Origin: Harmothoe impar
Taxonomy: Eukaryota > Annelida > Polychaeta > Phyllodocida > Polynoidae
Direction: 5' to 3'
Assembly: GCA_947462335.1 (NCBI GenBank)
Contig: OX381707.1
Location: 84,530,610-84,594,609, forward strand
Length of the DNA stretch: 64,000 bases
The notes beneath the pieces are model-generated. The model was given only the letters and a program-made list of their open reading frames with translations, had not been told where the DNA came from and searched no databases. Positions 23,310 through 34,563 of the stretch are shown here, in pieces. The first letter of the stretch is position 1. Each line of letters starts with the position of its first letter. The position numbers and the translations under genes are program-made.

Positions 23310-24902
23310 TTAAAGCATTCCACAGTAACGACCCTCGATATAGCAGGTCGTTTCATTTTTAGGTTTTATATTCAGAAATAATACCGCATCATGGGCTCTA
23401 GTGAAAACCTCCCTCTTGTTCACAATTAAATCAACATTTTGTTGTTTATACATGAAATTAACGACATGCATCTGTCTGCGTGCTCTTAATGCAGATATTT
23501 CAGCCTGTTGATGCAATAAAATGGTAGGAAACCTGGGACCCAAATTCAAACACATTCTAAGTGCCTTATTTTGGGCAATTTGCATTTTATCCAGAATATA
23601 TTTACCTGCTACATCATAAAATACATCCCCATAATCCAAATGCTGTAATATCATTGTTTTGTACGTACTAATTCTTACAGTTACAGTCATACATTCCTTC
23701 AGAAAGGCCAATTGATAAACCTTGAAAATCATTTTTCTGAAGGCAGATTCCGCGTGTTTATTAAAGTTTAGTACCGGGTCTAGGGTAATACCTAGGTACT
23801 TAACACTTAGTACCCTTTCAATATGATTTGCACCAAAATATAACGTGTGATGATGAATTAATTTCAATTTGTTTAAAAATCCAAAAATCATATGATTAGT
23901 TTTTTTAGCGTTTAATGTCAATTCATTTCTCACCAACCATGCCTCTAATAGAACTAGATCAGCCTCCATACTGGTTGTGAGTGTTTGCAAGTCTGGCCCT
24001 GTTGACGACACTACTGTATCATCAGCGTAGAGGTACAAATCACAATTTTTAGCAATATTACTCAAGTCATTTATATAAACTAAAAACAGGGTGGGGCCTA
24101 ATATCGACCCTTGGGGTACTCCGCAGGTGACATTTCCTTCCTTTGACTTTTTGCCATTTGCCTGTGTACACTGTTTCCTATTTGCTAGATCATTAGTTAA
24201 CCAGGCCTGAAGAAGACCTCCGACACCAATTTTTTCCAATTTTTTCAGCAAAATAGAGTGATTTACTGTGTCGAAAGCCTTCTTCAGGTCCACAAATGTA
24301 ACCAGGGTGTAATGTCTGAAATTTAGTCCCTTATAAATATCATCAAGAAAGTATGCAACTGTATCAATCGTAGAGTGTTCAGATCTAAAGCCCCCTTGTT
24401 TTTTCTCCAAAATATCATTATTTTCTAAATACATCATTAGCTTACTGTTTACAATCTTTTCTAACAGTTTCCCTATGATTGGAAGCAGTGTCACTGGCCT
24501 TAAATTTGAAACATCAGATATATCGCCATCTTTCTGGAGAGGTACTATAGTTCCAATTTTCCAACTATCTGGCACCTTTCCTAGCGATAAAGATTTGTTA
24601 AACAAAGATGTAATCTTATCCGGTACTGCCAACATAGCATCTTTAAGGGATACAGAAGAAATACCATCTATACACTAGGATTTGGTAGTACCTATCTCCC
24701 TAATAAATTTACCAACCTCCAAGACGTCAGTTTCAATATGATCAATATGTGAGTCAAATATTTTACCTTCGTATAACCATGGCTCGTCATACCCCGCGGC
24801 CAGATTAGGCCCAATGTTCAGAAAAAATTTATTTATGAAATCAGGAGTGTTACCATCTTCCACCAATACATCACGCACCTTATCTTTCAGCCTAAAAGTC
24901 AC
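23310..24902 (-). pseudogene. LINE ORF2, reverse transcriptase part
   Basis: Reverse transcriptase of the LINE. The frame from 24902 to 23310 is continuous except for one TAG at 24677-24675. After the stop it shows the usual RT blocks in order: WKIGTIVPLQKDGD, NLRPVTLLPI, GFRSEHSTID, TFVDLKKAFDTVNH, CGVPQGSILGPTLFLVYINDL, the catalytic box YADDTVV, and SVKYLGITLD in the thumb region. A C-terminal helical region follows (QIAQNKALRMCLNLGPR). An active enzyme would nick the target and copy its own RNA; the stop and upstream frameshifts make this copy a fossil. Confidence 0.9.
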
Positions 24903-24972
24903 TTCTAACCCTGAAGGTTTTCACAGAACACATTTTGTTCAATTCTTCGGTAAATAACCCAAGAATGAACTT

Positions 24973-25843
24973 CTATCTGTCGTCTACCGTATCACAATTA
25001 TCAAAAGGTCCCCAATCAGCGTTTTTTATACAAGCTTTAAACAGATCAGCGTTATATTTTTTATATGTACGACCTTCAAATGAGACCTTCTCATTCACAT
25101 AATAATGGTCCACTAACATAATACCAACCATTAAATGGTCACTTAGATTCCATGTCCTTAGAATACATTCATACATTTTTGTCGTGTTGGTTACTACCCA
25201 ATCCAAACATGTAGCTGTCAGTTCATTAGATCTGGTAGGTTTCTCGATTATTTGCTTAAGACCTAGGATATTCATACAGATTTTCATGAGTCTTGTAGAT
25301 ACCTTAGTTAAGTTTAAATAATCCAAGTTAAAGTCTCCCATGATCATGAGATCCTTACGTCTTAGTTGAGCTAGACCCAGTAATGTATTAAATTCCTCAA
25401 TAAAACTAGCTTTATCTCCGTCTGGAGGACGATAGACATTTGCAACAACTATGTTTTTTTCCCATTTCTAATTATTTCCACCCATTGAATCTCTATGTTG
25501 TTACAATTTCTATTTAGGTGTTCATAATTAGTAGTGGAATATGACAAGTCATCTCTAATATAAATAGATACACCTCCACACTTTTAATCATCGCCCAATT
25601 TCTGTCCAACCGTTCAAGTCTATAACCCTTAATATCCACCATACTGTTTGTAATACCCTCATGTAGCCAGCTCTCAGATATCCCTAGTACAGCATCCTGC
25701 TTGTCTACCATATGTACTCTTAATGTTTCAATTTTCGCTTTTAGACTTCTAATATTAATATGCACCAATGAAAAATCATTTTTACTACCCCTTATCATGT
25801 GCCTACCCACCATTAAATACAAGAGTGCCCAACAATATCCCAC
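24973..25843 (-). pseudogene. LINE ORF2, apurinic-type endonuclease part (fragmented)
   Basis: Pieces of an exonuclease-endonuclease-phosphatase fold, in different frames. 25843-25514 carries HINIRSLKAKIETL and GISESWLHEG (the Glu-containing block). The middle, near 25380-25455, reads NVYRPPDGD. 25347-24973 carries MGDFNLD (catalytic Asp/Asn) and WNLSDHLMVG (Ser-Asp-His block). Frames change between these pieces, so at least two indels have accumulated. The motif set is that of APE-bearing LINEs of the Jockey/CR1 group. Confidence 0.85.
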
Positions 25844-25860
25844 ACATCACCTCATATACA

Positions 25861-26445
25861 CATAACATCAAGGTTTGTAGGTAAGGGCAACTCGTGCCAC
25901 CTAAATAGAGGTTTCATGAGGTATAGCTATTAGTAATCAACCATCATGAAAGTTGACAACTAGACCCCCCATAATTACATAAATAAACATAGTCATTCAT
26001 AAATAACTAACAAAACCATTTAAATATATTGCATTAATTCATTTTTGCACGATCAGTTCCAGTACAAATTCTAATTTAAATACATTTTACAATAAGTGAT
26101 TACAAAACAATATATTGAAACTAACAGAGATCAATCTGTGATATGTAGCATAAGTATCATATAAATACCACTGCGTTCAAAAGTCGATTACCTGTAATGT
26201 TATGACGCTTTAATACTCACACCGCTGATACCGTGGCGCTGCCCTGTCGCCACCTGTCGGTTCACTGACCAACTACACAATTTGTCGTCTGCGCTTGAAG
26301 AAACGCCTCACATTACGCTACATTAGACACAACTTCATTTTAACATATAATCAGATTATAATGCAGTTTAACACCCCAGATATTTTACTATTACATAGAA
26401 CATATATTCACTTGGTTATACATATAGCTACACAGTTGGCAGAGA
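25861..26445. other. Non-coding, possibly LINE 5' UTR
   Basis: AT-rich with one more GC-rich patch near 26220-26310. It may include the LINE 5' untranslated region on the minus strand; no boundary can be fixed. Confidence 0.3.
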
Positions 26446-26967
26446 TTACTGTCCCTCCTCGCTGATTAACTTGTCACGAAGAGCCATCAGTATCTTCCCC
26501 ATTCTGTTGTCTTTTACATTGTCCTTTGTGATCTGACCTGCCTGTGCAATGGTGAATCCACAGCCCCAGGGCTTTTCTAATGTACATTCGTAAATAATGC
26601 CTTTAATCCCCATGAGCCGCACTGCCATGTCTCCATTCTGTTCATATTTCATTTCGCTGACGTCAGCCATAATGTCAAAACGCTTGGTGCTGGTATCTTG
26701 TCGGGTGATTTATATTTTATACGAGAGTCTCTTGGCTGCATACCCGTCACTGCACAACATGATTTCGTGAGCTATCTGGTCATCCCCGTTGTACTTGGCG
26801 ATTTTGTACCAATATAACTGCTCAGAGCTCGTCCAGTCAACTTCATCTTCATGTATCTGGCATTGGAACATATTGGATAAGAACGCATGGTGAGACTGGT
26901 AGCACACTCCTGTAGGTATTGTGAGTAGCTTGCCGATGCTGCATTGTTCAATTATACTGACACTCAC
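26446..26967 (-). pseudogene. NADAR (YbiA-like) domain reading frame with one in-frame stop
   Basis: NADAR-family protein; bacterial YbiA hydrolyses the N-glycosidic bond of harmful riboflavin intermediates, and other members are linked to NAD/ADP-ribose metabolism. On the minus strand one frame runs from 26967 to the stop at 26446, covering about 170 codons. The N-terminal half reads HHAFLSNMF, then WTSSEQLYWYKIAKYNGDD, matching the family's SN-F and W-S-E-x-x-Y-x-x-K motifs. The C-terminal half reads YECTLEKPWGCGFTIAQAGQ and NRMGKILMALRDKL, matching the W-G-C-G and N-x-x-G-K-I-L-M motifs. A single TAA at 26709-26707 interrupts the frame between the halves without any shift. No sensible intron removes it: the only GT..AG there would be about 33 bp. 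It may be a young pseudogene, a polymorphism or a consensus error. An acceptor-like CAG near 26942 suggests the 5' end could be spliced. Confidence 0.8.
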
Positions 26968-26974
26968 ATGTGTA

Positions 26975-27104
26975 TCAATCCTGTAGGGTCGGTATGATAC
27001 TAGAATGCAGCGCTGATGTGTTTATCTCCAGGGCTGCATTCATGTATCATAAAGACCAAGGGATGATGCATTAATGCACTATGTGGCACTTAAAGGGTTA
27101 AAGC
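26975..27104. repeat. Hairpin-forming dispersed repeat copy
   Basis: It begins CCTGTAGGGTCGGTATGATAC, contains GAATGCAGCGCTGATGTG paired with AGGGCTGCATTCATGTATCAT and GATGCATTAATGCACTATG, and ends CACTTAAAGGGTTAA. It lies immediately beside the NADAR frame. Confidence 0.65.
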
Positions 27105-29625
27105 CATACTAGTGTTAGGGTGTGAAGTCTAGCCCCAGGTTTAGCGCTTTGGGCTGATGTTAAGCTGAGTTTAGGGTCAGGTTAAGTCCGCTGAGGCTGG
27201 TGTTAGGTTTAGGCCCATCCCTACAGCCCTACATGGCTTACCAGGTCATGTGACACCCCATTTAATGACCTGACAACCAGCTTATCCTTATCCCCCCTCA
27301 GCTTTGGATTATCCTCCATAAGTCACCTATGGCCCCACCCCTGTCTTATTAGCAGTTCCTGATCCCCACCTACCCGAGCCCTACAATGGCTGGTGCCACG
27401 TCTGTAGCCCCTGTCCTTCGCTCGCTCTAGCCAAACATGTTATAGAAATGTACAACTGACTTTTCAAAATATAAATACTTTTGAAACAAGGGTCTTTTTT
27501 CCAGTCAAAATGCATCATGCATTACAAACACAAATTGTTGCATAGCCCAGTAATTAATTCCCGTCTACATTGGCTTTGGAATCAAACAAGAAATATTGCA
27601 GCTCATGATGAAAGAAACATCATGTCCTGTTAGTATTCTTGGAAATGAGCTGAAAGTCTTGTATTGTTCTGAAGGCAGGAAGAAATATAAACTTGAGATT
27701 CACTGGTTGTGGTTCAGCATTACCTCTCCACCATTGGACACAAGGTAAAACTGGTGCCACTTCACCCTCCATCATGTTGTGGTCAGTAATCCCTAAGCCT
27801 GTATATCAACTCGATTTGGAGAAATTCAGGGCACAACATCAAATGATAATTCTAAGAAGCCCATTTAACCATACACAATATTCTTAATCTCAGGATTAAT
27901 ACGAAATGAATTCAAAGCAAACAGAAAAATAATCCAAGACTGACACTTAATCAAGGTTATGACTGTACAAATAACACTGTACAACAAATTTTCAAAAATT
28001 GAAAAAAACCGAGACCAGACTCAATTATTCTTATGTATTTTGACCTGGGGAATTCAAAAATAGCACTCAAAATTGTCTGGTAAGTCTCAGTTTTCAGATT
28101 TTCACATGGTCTTATTTGTATACCCAGTTAGAGCTTATATATACACTATTTGCTCAAAAATTAGGAAAATGCTTCTTTTCATGTAAAACTCATTTTTAAC
28201 TAGTTACATTATTAATATATTGCTGACCTGTTATAGAAATGAATATTCTTTGTGAATAAATAGGTCCAAAATAACACTTTGAAACATATAACTAGTGCTT
28301 AAAAAGGTCGGTTTGTCTTCCTATTGTATTCCCCATAAGGACCACCTCTGACCATATTCCAGCAATGTACCTGGCTAATGTTTCATGTAAAATTAGGTTT
28401 TGTGGTCAAATATCCTCATACAAGGATACCTTATAGTAGAAAATTGGTTCTGAAAGGAATTTGCAAGGCCTGTTTTGAGATTTGCGATATTGATGACATT
28501 TCCAATATTCTAGAGCCAATTCCCAATATTTTGACTGTGTCAATGGCTACCATAGTAACCAGAAACTGGCCTTTGTACCATTTTTGTCTAAAAAAACCCA
28601 TTATGGACATAGAATTTTAATCCTAAAGATGTAACACCAATGATCTATCATTGTATTCTGCATAAAGGGTTATCCGAGCAATTTTCTGTCTATTTATTAC
28701 TCTTTTTGGGATTCTGGCACTGGTGGGGGCTAAAAACAGTAATAATAGCTTCCCTGAAGGTACCTCTTGTCAGAACGGGTCACAATCCTGATCTTAGTAG
28801 CTTAAAAAAATGTTATATCGCTTTAGGATGAATCTATATATTTTATGGTATTTTTTCAAATAATAACAGTAAAATATCACTAATTTAGCTTCATATCAGT
28901 GTAGAATCCTGTTTTTTATGGTATGTTATCACTAAATGTGCTTCAGAGTCATGTTATCTCTGCCAGGCAAAATTTTTCATGAATGCTGTCCCTGCTGTAT
29001 ATTGGTCGGACCATATATTCAGTAGTAGACCTACAAATAATCATGGTTGGAATATCTTGAAACTGAGACTTATGAGGCATTTTTTACCATCATTTATGGA
29101 TTCAGTGACCTCAAATTAGTCTAGTCAGGTAGGTCTGCCCCCCGTTTTTTTTCCGTCGTTGCACAGTGTAATTGTTCGCCAGAGCTTACTGGCAGTTCCT
29201 GCCCTTGACACAGCTAGTGCTTACAGCACTACGAGACAAACTGATGCAGATAAATCACGTACGGTAACAGCGGCCTTTAAATGTGCCTTGCTAAACGTCC
29301 TTGAAATGATCTGCTTATACATGACTTAAACAGCCAAAAAGGAGTAACAGTGTGATAAAACAAGCATTATCAGTCTGCCAACATTTACTTGACAGCATCC
29401 GGGTTGTGTTTACCTAAACACGATTCACAAAGTGATAACCATCTGGCTATATCACAAACAGGCACTCATGGGGAGCTGGTATCCCGCTAACATTTTAACC
29501 TTTCAAGGTCGCTGCTGCTTCTGGGAAGCATCTAAAAACCCATTGAAAAAAACACTGCTGCTATAGGACATCACCAGTGCCGCCCTACGGCAGCAATACC
29601 ACCCGATGACTGGTTACATATATAT
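27105..29625. other. Non-coding interval
   Basis: No recognised gene or structured repeat. The right edge is TTACATATATAT, an AT stretch that is the target site of the LTR element starting at 29626. Confidence 0.4.
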
Positions 29626-29880
29626 TGTAAGGATATCAGAAGCATATCATAGATAACACGACAGCCAGCTCTGTGGATATTCCAAGTGATCCTTTATTCA
29701 TTAAGTCCAAAATCTATCTGATGAGTACAGAGTCAGTCCCGACTTATATACCCCCCTCCAGTGTCTCCATTCTCGTACGAGAATGTGCCGATTCTCGTAC
29801 GACTTGCATTCTCGTACGATGTGCATTCTCGGCCGAGAATGTGCCGATTCTCGTACGAGGTCACCCCCGTGCCCGCTACA
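29626..29880 (-). repeat. 3' LTR of the minisatellite LTR element
   Basis: 255 bp. On the minus strand it starts TGTAGCGGGCACGGG and ends GATATCCTTACA. It differs from the other LTR by one substitution (GTGTC versus GCGTC) and a 2 bp gap, so the insertion is recent. Confidence 0.9.
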
Positions 29881-30039
29881 CTCTCCACACCCTATTTCTA
29901 AGCCCCCTCTAATACAACAAGCAACTAAGCCCAACCAGAAGGCTGTACAGGAAGTTTCTATTAGTTGCCTACATTTTACTTTTATCTTATCATTACATGG
30001 CACCAAGGGAGGGCTGAGTCCACTACTCCCTAGTCCATC

Positions 30040-31270
30040 TATCCATGATTCCGATGGATTTCCTCTCGCCGCCCGGCGCCCTGGTCCATCCACCAGTGAT
30101 CCCGATGGTTTTCCTTTCGCTGCCTGGCGCCCTGGTCCATCCGCCAGTGATCCTGATGGTTTTCCTCTCGCCGCCCGAAGCCCTGGTCTATCAACCCGGG
30201 ATTCCGATGGTTTTCCTCTTGCCGCCCGGCGCCTTGGTCCATCGACCCGGGATTCCGATGGTTTTCCTCTCGCCGCCCGGCGCCCTGGTCCATCAACCAG
30301 TGATCCTGATGGTTTTCCTCGTGCCGCCCGGCGCCCTGGTCCATCAACCCGGGGTTCCGATGGTTTTCCTCTCGCCGCCCGGCGCTCTGGTCCATCAACC
30401 AGTGATCCTGATGGTTTTCCTCTCGCCGTCCGGCGCCCTGGTCCATCAACCCGGGGTTCCGATGGTTTTCCTCTTGCCGCCCGGCACCCTGGTCCATCAA
30501 CCCGGGGTTCCGATGGTTTTCCTCTCGCCGCCCGGCGCCCTGGTCCATCAACCAGTGATCCTGATGGTTTTCCTCGTGCCGCCCGGCGCCCTGGTCCATC
30601 AACCCGGGGTTCCGATGGTTTTCCTCTTGCCGCCCGGCGCCCTGGTCCATCAACCCGGGGTTCCGATGGTTTTCCTCTCGCCGCCCGGCGCCCTGGTCCA
30701 TCAACCCGGGGTTCCGATGGTTCTCCTTTCGCCGCCCGGCGCTCTGGTCCATCCGCCAGTGATCCTGATGGTTTTCCTCTCGCCGCCCGAAGCCCTGGTC
30801 TATCAACCCGGGATTCCGATAGTTTTCCTCTCGCCGCCCGGCGCCCTGGTCCATCAACCAGTGATCCTGATGGTTTTCCTCTCGCCGCCCGGCGTCCTGG
30901 TCCATCAACCCGGGGTTCCAATGGTTTTCCTCTTGCCGCCCGGCGCCCTGGTCTATCAACCCGGGATTCGGATGGTTTTCCTCTTGCCGCCCGGCGCCTT
31001 GGTCCATCAACCCGGGGTTCCGATGGTTTTCCTCTCGCCGTCCGGCGCCCTGGTCCATCAACCCGGGGTTCCGATGGTTTTCCTCTCGCCGCCCGGCGCC
31101 CTGGTCCATCAACCCGGGGTTCCGATGGTTTTCCTCTCGCCGCCCGGCGCCCTGGTCCATCAACCCGGGATTCCGATGGTTTTCCTCTCGCCGCCCGGCG
31201 CCCTGGTCCATCCACCAGTGATCTCGATGGCTTTCCTCTCGCCGCCCGGCGCCCTGGTTCATCAACCAGT
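30040..31270. repeat. Minisatellite A, 51 bp unit, about 24 copies
   Basis: The unit runs CCATCAACCCGGGGTTCCGA then TGGTTTTCCTCTCGCCGCCC then GGCGCCCTGGT, 51 bp or 17 codons. Variants alternate between CAACCCGGGG and CAACCAGTGAT types, indicating a mixed array kept up by unequal exchange. Confidence 0.9.
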
Positions 31271-31289
31271 GATGCCAATTTTCCTCCCA

Positions 31290-32630
31290 CTAGAAGTTCC
31301 GAACCTTCTTGGTGCATCCCTACCACATCCTGGTATATCTCTGACCGCTCTTGGTGCATCTCCACCACATCTTGGTGCATCTCCAACCCCTCTCGGTGCA
31401 TCTCCACCACATCCCGGTGCATCCTCACCACATCCCGGTACATCTCTGGCCCCTCTCGGTGCATCTCCGACCCCTCTCGGTGCATCTCCACCACATCCTG
31501 GTGCATCTCCGTCCCCTCTCGGTGCATCTCCGACCCCTCTTGGTGCGTCTCCGACCCCTCTCGGTGCATCTCCACTGTGTCCCGGTGTATCTCCGTCCCC
31601 TCTCGGTGCATCTCCACTGTGTCCCGGTGCATCTCCGTCCCCTCGCGGTGCATCTCTGACCCCTCTCGGTGCGTCTCCCACCCCTCTCGGTGCGCCTCCA
31701 CCGCGTCCCGGTGAATCTCCAACCCCCCTCGGTGCATCCCCACTGTGTCCTGGTTCAATTTCGTCCCCTCTCGGTACGTCCCCACCGCGTCCCGGTGCAT
31801 CTCCGACCCCTCTCGCTGCATCCCCACCACGTCCCGGTGCATCTCCGACCCCTCTCGCTGCATCTCCACCACGTCCCGGTGCATCTCCACCATGTCTCTG
31901 TGCATCTCCACTGCGTCCCGGTGCATCTCCGACCCCTCTCGGTGCCTCTTCACCACGTCGCGGTGCATCCTCACCACTTCCCAGTGTATCCTCACCACAT
32001 CCCGGTACATCTCTGACCCCTCTCGGTGCATCTCCGACCCCTCTCGGTGCATCTCCACCGCGTCCCGGTGCATCTCCGACCCCTCTCGCTGCATCCCCAC
32101 TACGTCCCGCTGCATCTCCACCACGTCCCGGTGCATCTCCACCACGTCCTGGTGCATCTCCACCATGTCCTGGTGCATCTCCGACCCCTGTCGCTGCATC
32201 TCCACCACGTCCCGCTGCATCTCCAACCCTCTTGGTGCGTCTCCACCACGTCCCGGCTCAACTCCGACCCCTCTCGGTGCCTCTCCACCACGTACTGGTG
32301 CATCTCCGACCCCTCTCGGTGCGTCTCCACTGCGTCCCGGTGCATCTCCGACCGCTCTTGGTGCATCTCCAACACATCTCGGTGCATCTCCAACCCCTCT
32401 CGGTGCCTCTTCATCACGTCCCAGTGCATCCTCACCACTTCCCAGTGTATCCTCACCACATCCCGGTACATCTCTGACCCTTCTTGGTGCATCTCCGACC
32501 CCTCTCGGTGCATCTCCACCGCGTCCTGGTGCATCTCCGACCCCTCTCGGTGGGTCTCCACCGCGTCCTGATGCCTCTCCGTCCCCTCTCGGTGCATCCT
32601 CATCACGTCTTGGTGCATCTCCGACCTAGC
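31290..32630. repeat. Minisatellite B, 21 bp unit, about 60 copies
   Basis: The unit is GGTGCATCTCCGACCCCTCTC and variants such as GGTGCATCTCCACCACGTCC. On the minus strand it encodes seven-residue repeats EMHREGS / EMHRDVV. Blocks of several units recur in the same order, so there is longer-range duplication. Confidence 0.9.
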
Positions 32631-34060
32631 TGCATCGTACGACAGCCACCGGCGTTGCCCGAGATCCTCTCGTACGATCCCCGACCTTGTAGCATCGCCC
32701 GACGGCCTCCAGCATCGTCCTAGATCCTCCCGTACGATCCCCGACCTTGTAGCATCGTCCGACGGCCGCCACTCTCGTCCTAGATCCTCCCGTACGATCC
32801 CCGACCTTGTAGCATCGTCCGACGGCCCCCAGCATCGTCCTAGATCCTCCCGTACGATCCCCGACCTTGTAGCATCGTCCAACGGCCCCCAGCATCGTCC
32901 TAGATCCTCCCGTACGATCCCCGACCTTGTAGCATCGTCCGACGGCCCCGAGCATCGTCCTAGATCCTCCCGTACGATCCCCGACCTTGTAGCATCGCCC
33001 GACGGCCCCCAGCATCGTCCTAGATCCTCCCGTACGATCCCCGACCTTGTAGCATCGTCCGACGGCCCCCAGCATCGTCCTAGATCCTCCCGTACGATCC
33101 CCGACCTTGTAGCATCGTCCGACGGCCCCCAGCATCGTCCTAGATCCTCCCGTACGATCCCCGACCTTGTAGCATCGCCCGACGGCCCCCAGCATCGTCC
33201 TAGATCCTCCCGTACGATCCCCGACCTGCTAGCATCGTCCGACGGCCGCCACTCTCGTCCTAGATCCTCCCGTACAATCCCCGACCTTGTAGCATCGCCC
33301 GACGGCCGCCACCCTCCTCCTATATCATCTAGTACGGTCCCCGACCTGCTAGAATCGTCCGACGGCCGCCACCCTCCTCCTAGATCATCTAGTACGGTCC
33401 CCGACCTGCTAGAACGTCCGACGGCCGCCACCCTCCTCCTAGATCATCTAGTACGGTCCCCGACCTGCTAGAATCGTCCGACGGCCGCCACCCTCCTCCT
33501 AGATCATCTAGTACGGTCCCCGACCTGCTAGAATCGTCCGACGGCCACCACCCTCCTCCTAGATCATCTAGTACGGTCCCCGACCTGCTAGAATCGTCCG
33601 ACGGCCGCCACCCTCCTCCTAGATCATCTAGTACGGTCCCCGACCTGCTAGAATCATCCGACGGCCGCCAGTCTCGTCCGACTTGCTCGAGTACGTGCCC
33701 CGACCTGCTAGAATCGTCCGACGGCCGCCAGCATCGTCCAAGATCCTCCTGCATCAGACCCGACCTCTCTGCATCGTCCGACGGCCGCCACTCTCGTCTG
33801 ACATCCTCCTGTACCATCCCCGACTGGTCTGCATCGTCCGACGGCCGCCAGCATCGTCCAACATCCTCTAGTGCTGTCCTCCACTCATCCCAATGATCTG
33901 CAGTCTGCCAGGATCGTTGACCACCTTCCTGTGCTGACCTTAGCTCGCCCGGATCATCTACCATCAGCCAGAATCGTCCCACATGTGCCTGGATCATCAT
34001 TAGTCCGCCAGCCTCGTCCGACGGCCGCCATCTAGGCTCGCTGGGATCATCTGCAGTCTG
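32631..34060. repeat. Minisatellite C, 60 bp unit, about 24 copies in two subfamilies
   Basis: One subfamily (about 32640-33300) contains CCCGTACGATCCCCGACC and GTAGCATCGTCCGACGG. The other (about 33300-34060) contains AGTACGGTCCCCGACCTGC and CTAGAATCGTCCGACGG. Both have 60 bp units, or 20 codons. The CGTACG core resembles the palindromes in U3. Confidence 0.9.
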
Positions 34061-34271
34061 CCAATACCGTCCGACTTTAACAACACACACAGCATGAAGT
34101 AGCACATACCAGTATAAACTCATTCTCCTCTGTCGTCCCATGCATGCCCATTACCATAGAAGTCGTCTTGGATCCTCCCACCATCTATCCCACTGTCTCT
34201 CCATCCATCCTTCTGAATTGATCCATCTGTCATGGGTCCTTGTATCCTTTTCTTTTCACCGCTGTCACCAC

Positions 34272-34528
34272 TGTAAGGATATCAGAAGCATATCATAGAT
34301 AACACGACAGCCAGCTCTGTGGATATTCCAAGTGATCCTTTATTCATTAAGTCCAAAATCTATCTGATGAGTACAGAGTCAGTCCCGACTTATATACCCC
34401 CCTCCAGCGTCTCCATTCTCGTACGAGAATGTGCCGATTCTCGTACGACTTGCATTCTCGTACGATGTGCATTCTCGGCCGAGAATGTGCCGATTCTCGT
34501 AAACGAGGTCACCCCCGTGCCCGCTACA
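34272..34528 (-). repeat. 5' LTR of the minisatellite LTR element
   Basis: 257 bp, the promoter copy. On the minus strand U3 holds four copies of ATTCTCGTACGA-type palindromes followed by the TATA box at 34396-34389 and the polyadenylation signal at 34344-34339. The arrangement defines U3-R-U5 and the direction of transcription. Confidence 0.9.
34389..34396 (-). promoter_or_regulatory. TATA box in the 5' LTR of the minisatellite element
   Basis: TATATAAG on the minus strand, directly downstream of the palindromic CTCGTACGAG cluster and about 50 bp upstream of the AATAAA signal; typical spacing for a compact LTR promoter. Confidence 0.75.
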
Positions 34529-34563
34529 ATATATATATATATATTTATATATATATAAATATA
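34529..34563. repeat. AT microsatellite at the LTR element's target site
   Basis: (AT)n with interspersed TTTATAT, directly abutting the element end; the matching AT stretch lies left of 29626. Confidence 0.85.

Larger units (their letters stand above)
22634..25860 (-). mobile_element. Decayed APE-type LINE (Jockey/CR1-like group)
   Basis: Non-LTR retrotransposon on the minus strand with endonuclease and reverse transcriptase domains, a ~670 bp 3' UTR with an AATAAA-type signal, and a poly(A) end seen as a T run at 22634-22640. The 3' end sits directly inside a hairpin-family repeat (GCATGCACCAATGCAG at its edge). Lesions include one in-frame TAG between endonuclease and RT and at least two frame changes in the endonuclease part, so it is inactive. 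The 5' limit is uncertain: coding similarity is seen to about 25843, and more 5' UTR may continue to the right. No target duplication was found. Family assignment rests on domain order and motifs only. Confidence 0.85.
29701..34141 (-). pseudogene. Giant tandem-repeat protein frame of the LTR element, two 1-bp breaks
   Basis: The only coding potential of the element, about 1,480 codons on the minus strand. It begins with ATG at 34141, has a hydrophobic N-terminal stretch (SLYWYVLLHAVCVV) that could be a signal or anchor, and passes through three repeat modules. First come 20-residue units (WRPSDDSSRSGTVLDDLGG type), then 7-residue units (EMHRDVV, EMHREGS) with heptad character, and finally basic 17-residue units (PGRRAARGKPSEPRVDG type). 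The stop lies inside the 3' LTR at 29703-29701. Two one-base losses interrupt it: AGAACG for AGAATCG near 33414, and a shortened C run near 32228. Apart from these the frame is stop-free. The family is unknown. Other frames and the opposite strand are also open in parts because the repeats lack stops, so protein expression is inferred mainly from agreement with LTR polarity. Confidence 0.5.
29626..34528 (-). mobile_element. Non-autonomous LTR element built of minisatellites
   Basis: A 4.9 kb element between two nearly identical TG..CA repeats (29626-29880 and 34272-34528). The flanks are ATATAT at 29620-29625 and ATATAT from 34529, consistent with a 4-6 bp target duplication inside an AT microsatellite. 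Orientation is minus: on that strand each LTR has palindromic U3 repeats, a TATATAAG box and an AATAAA signal in the right order. A TGGTGACAGCGG primer-binding-like sequence follows the 5' LTR (the right-hand one), and a purine-rich stretch precedes the 3' LTR. No protease, RT or integrase is present. The interior is three tandem arrays that read as one giant repetitive protein in the sense direction. It would need enzymes from another element to move. Confidence 0.85.

Noticed and set aside
26675..26707. Possible mini-intron removing the NADAR stop
   Set aside because: About 33 bp is too short for an animal intron and it lacks a pyrimidine tract.
29783..32477. Long plus-strand reading frames (643 and 810 codons) and a second minus-strand frame (408 codons) through the minisatellites
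   Set aside because: They are by-products of stop-free repeat units. They run against the direction set by the LTR promoter, or in another frame, and have no start region or domain of their own.
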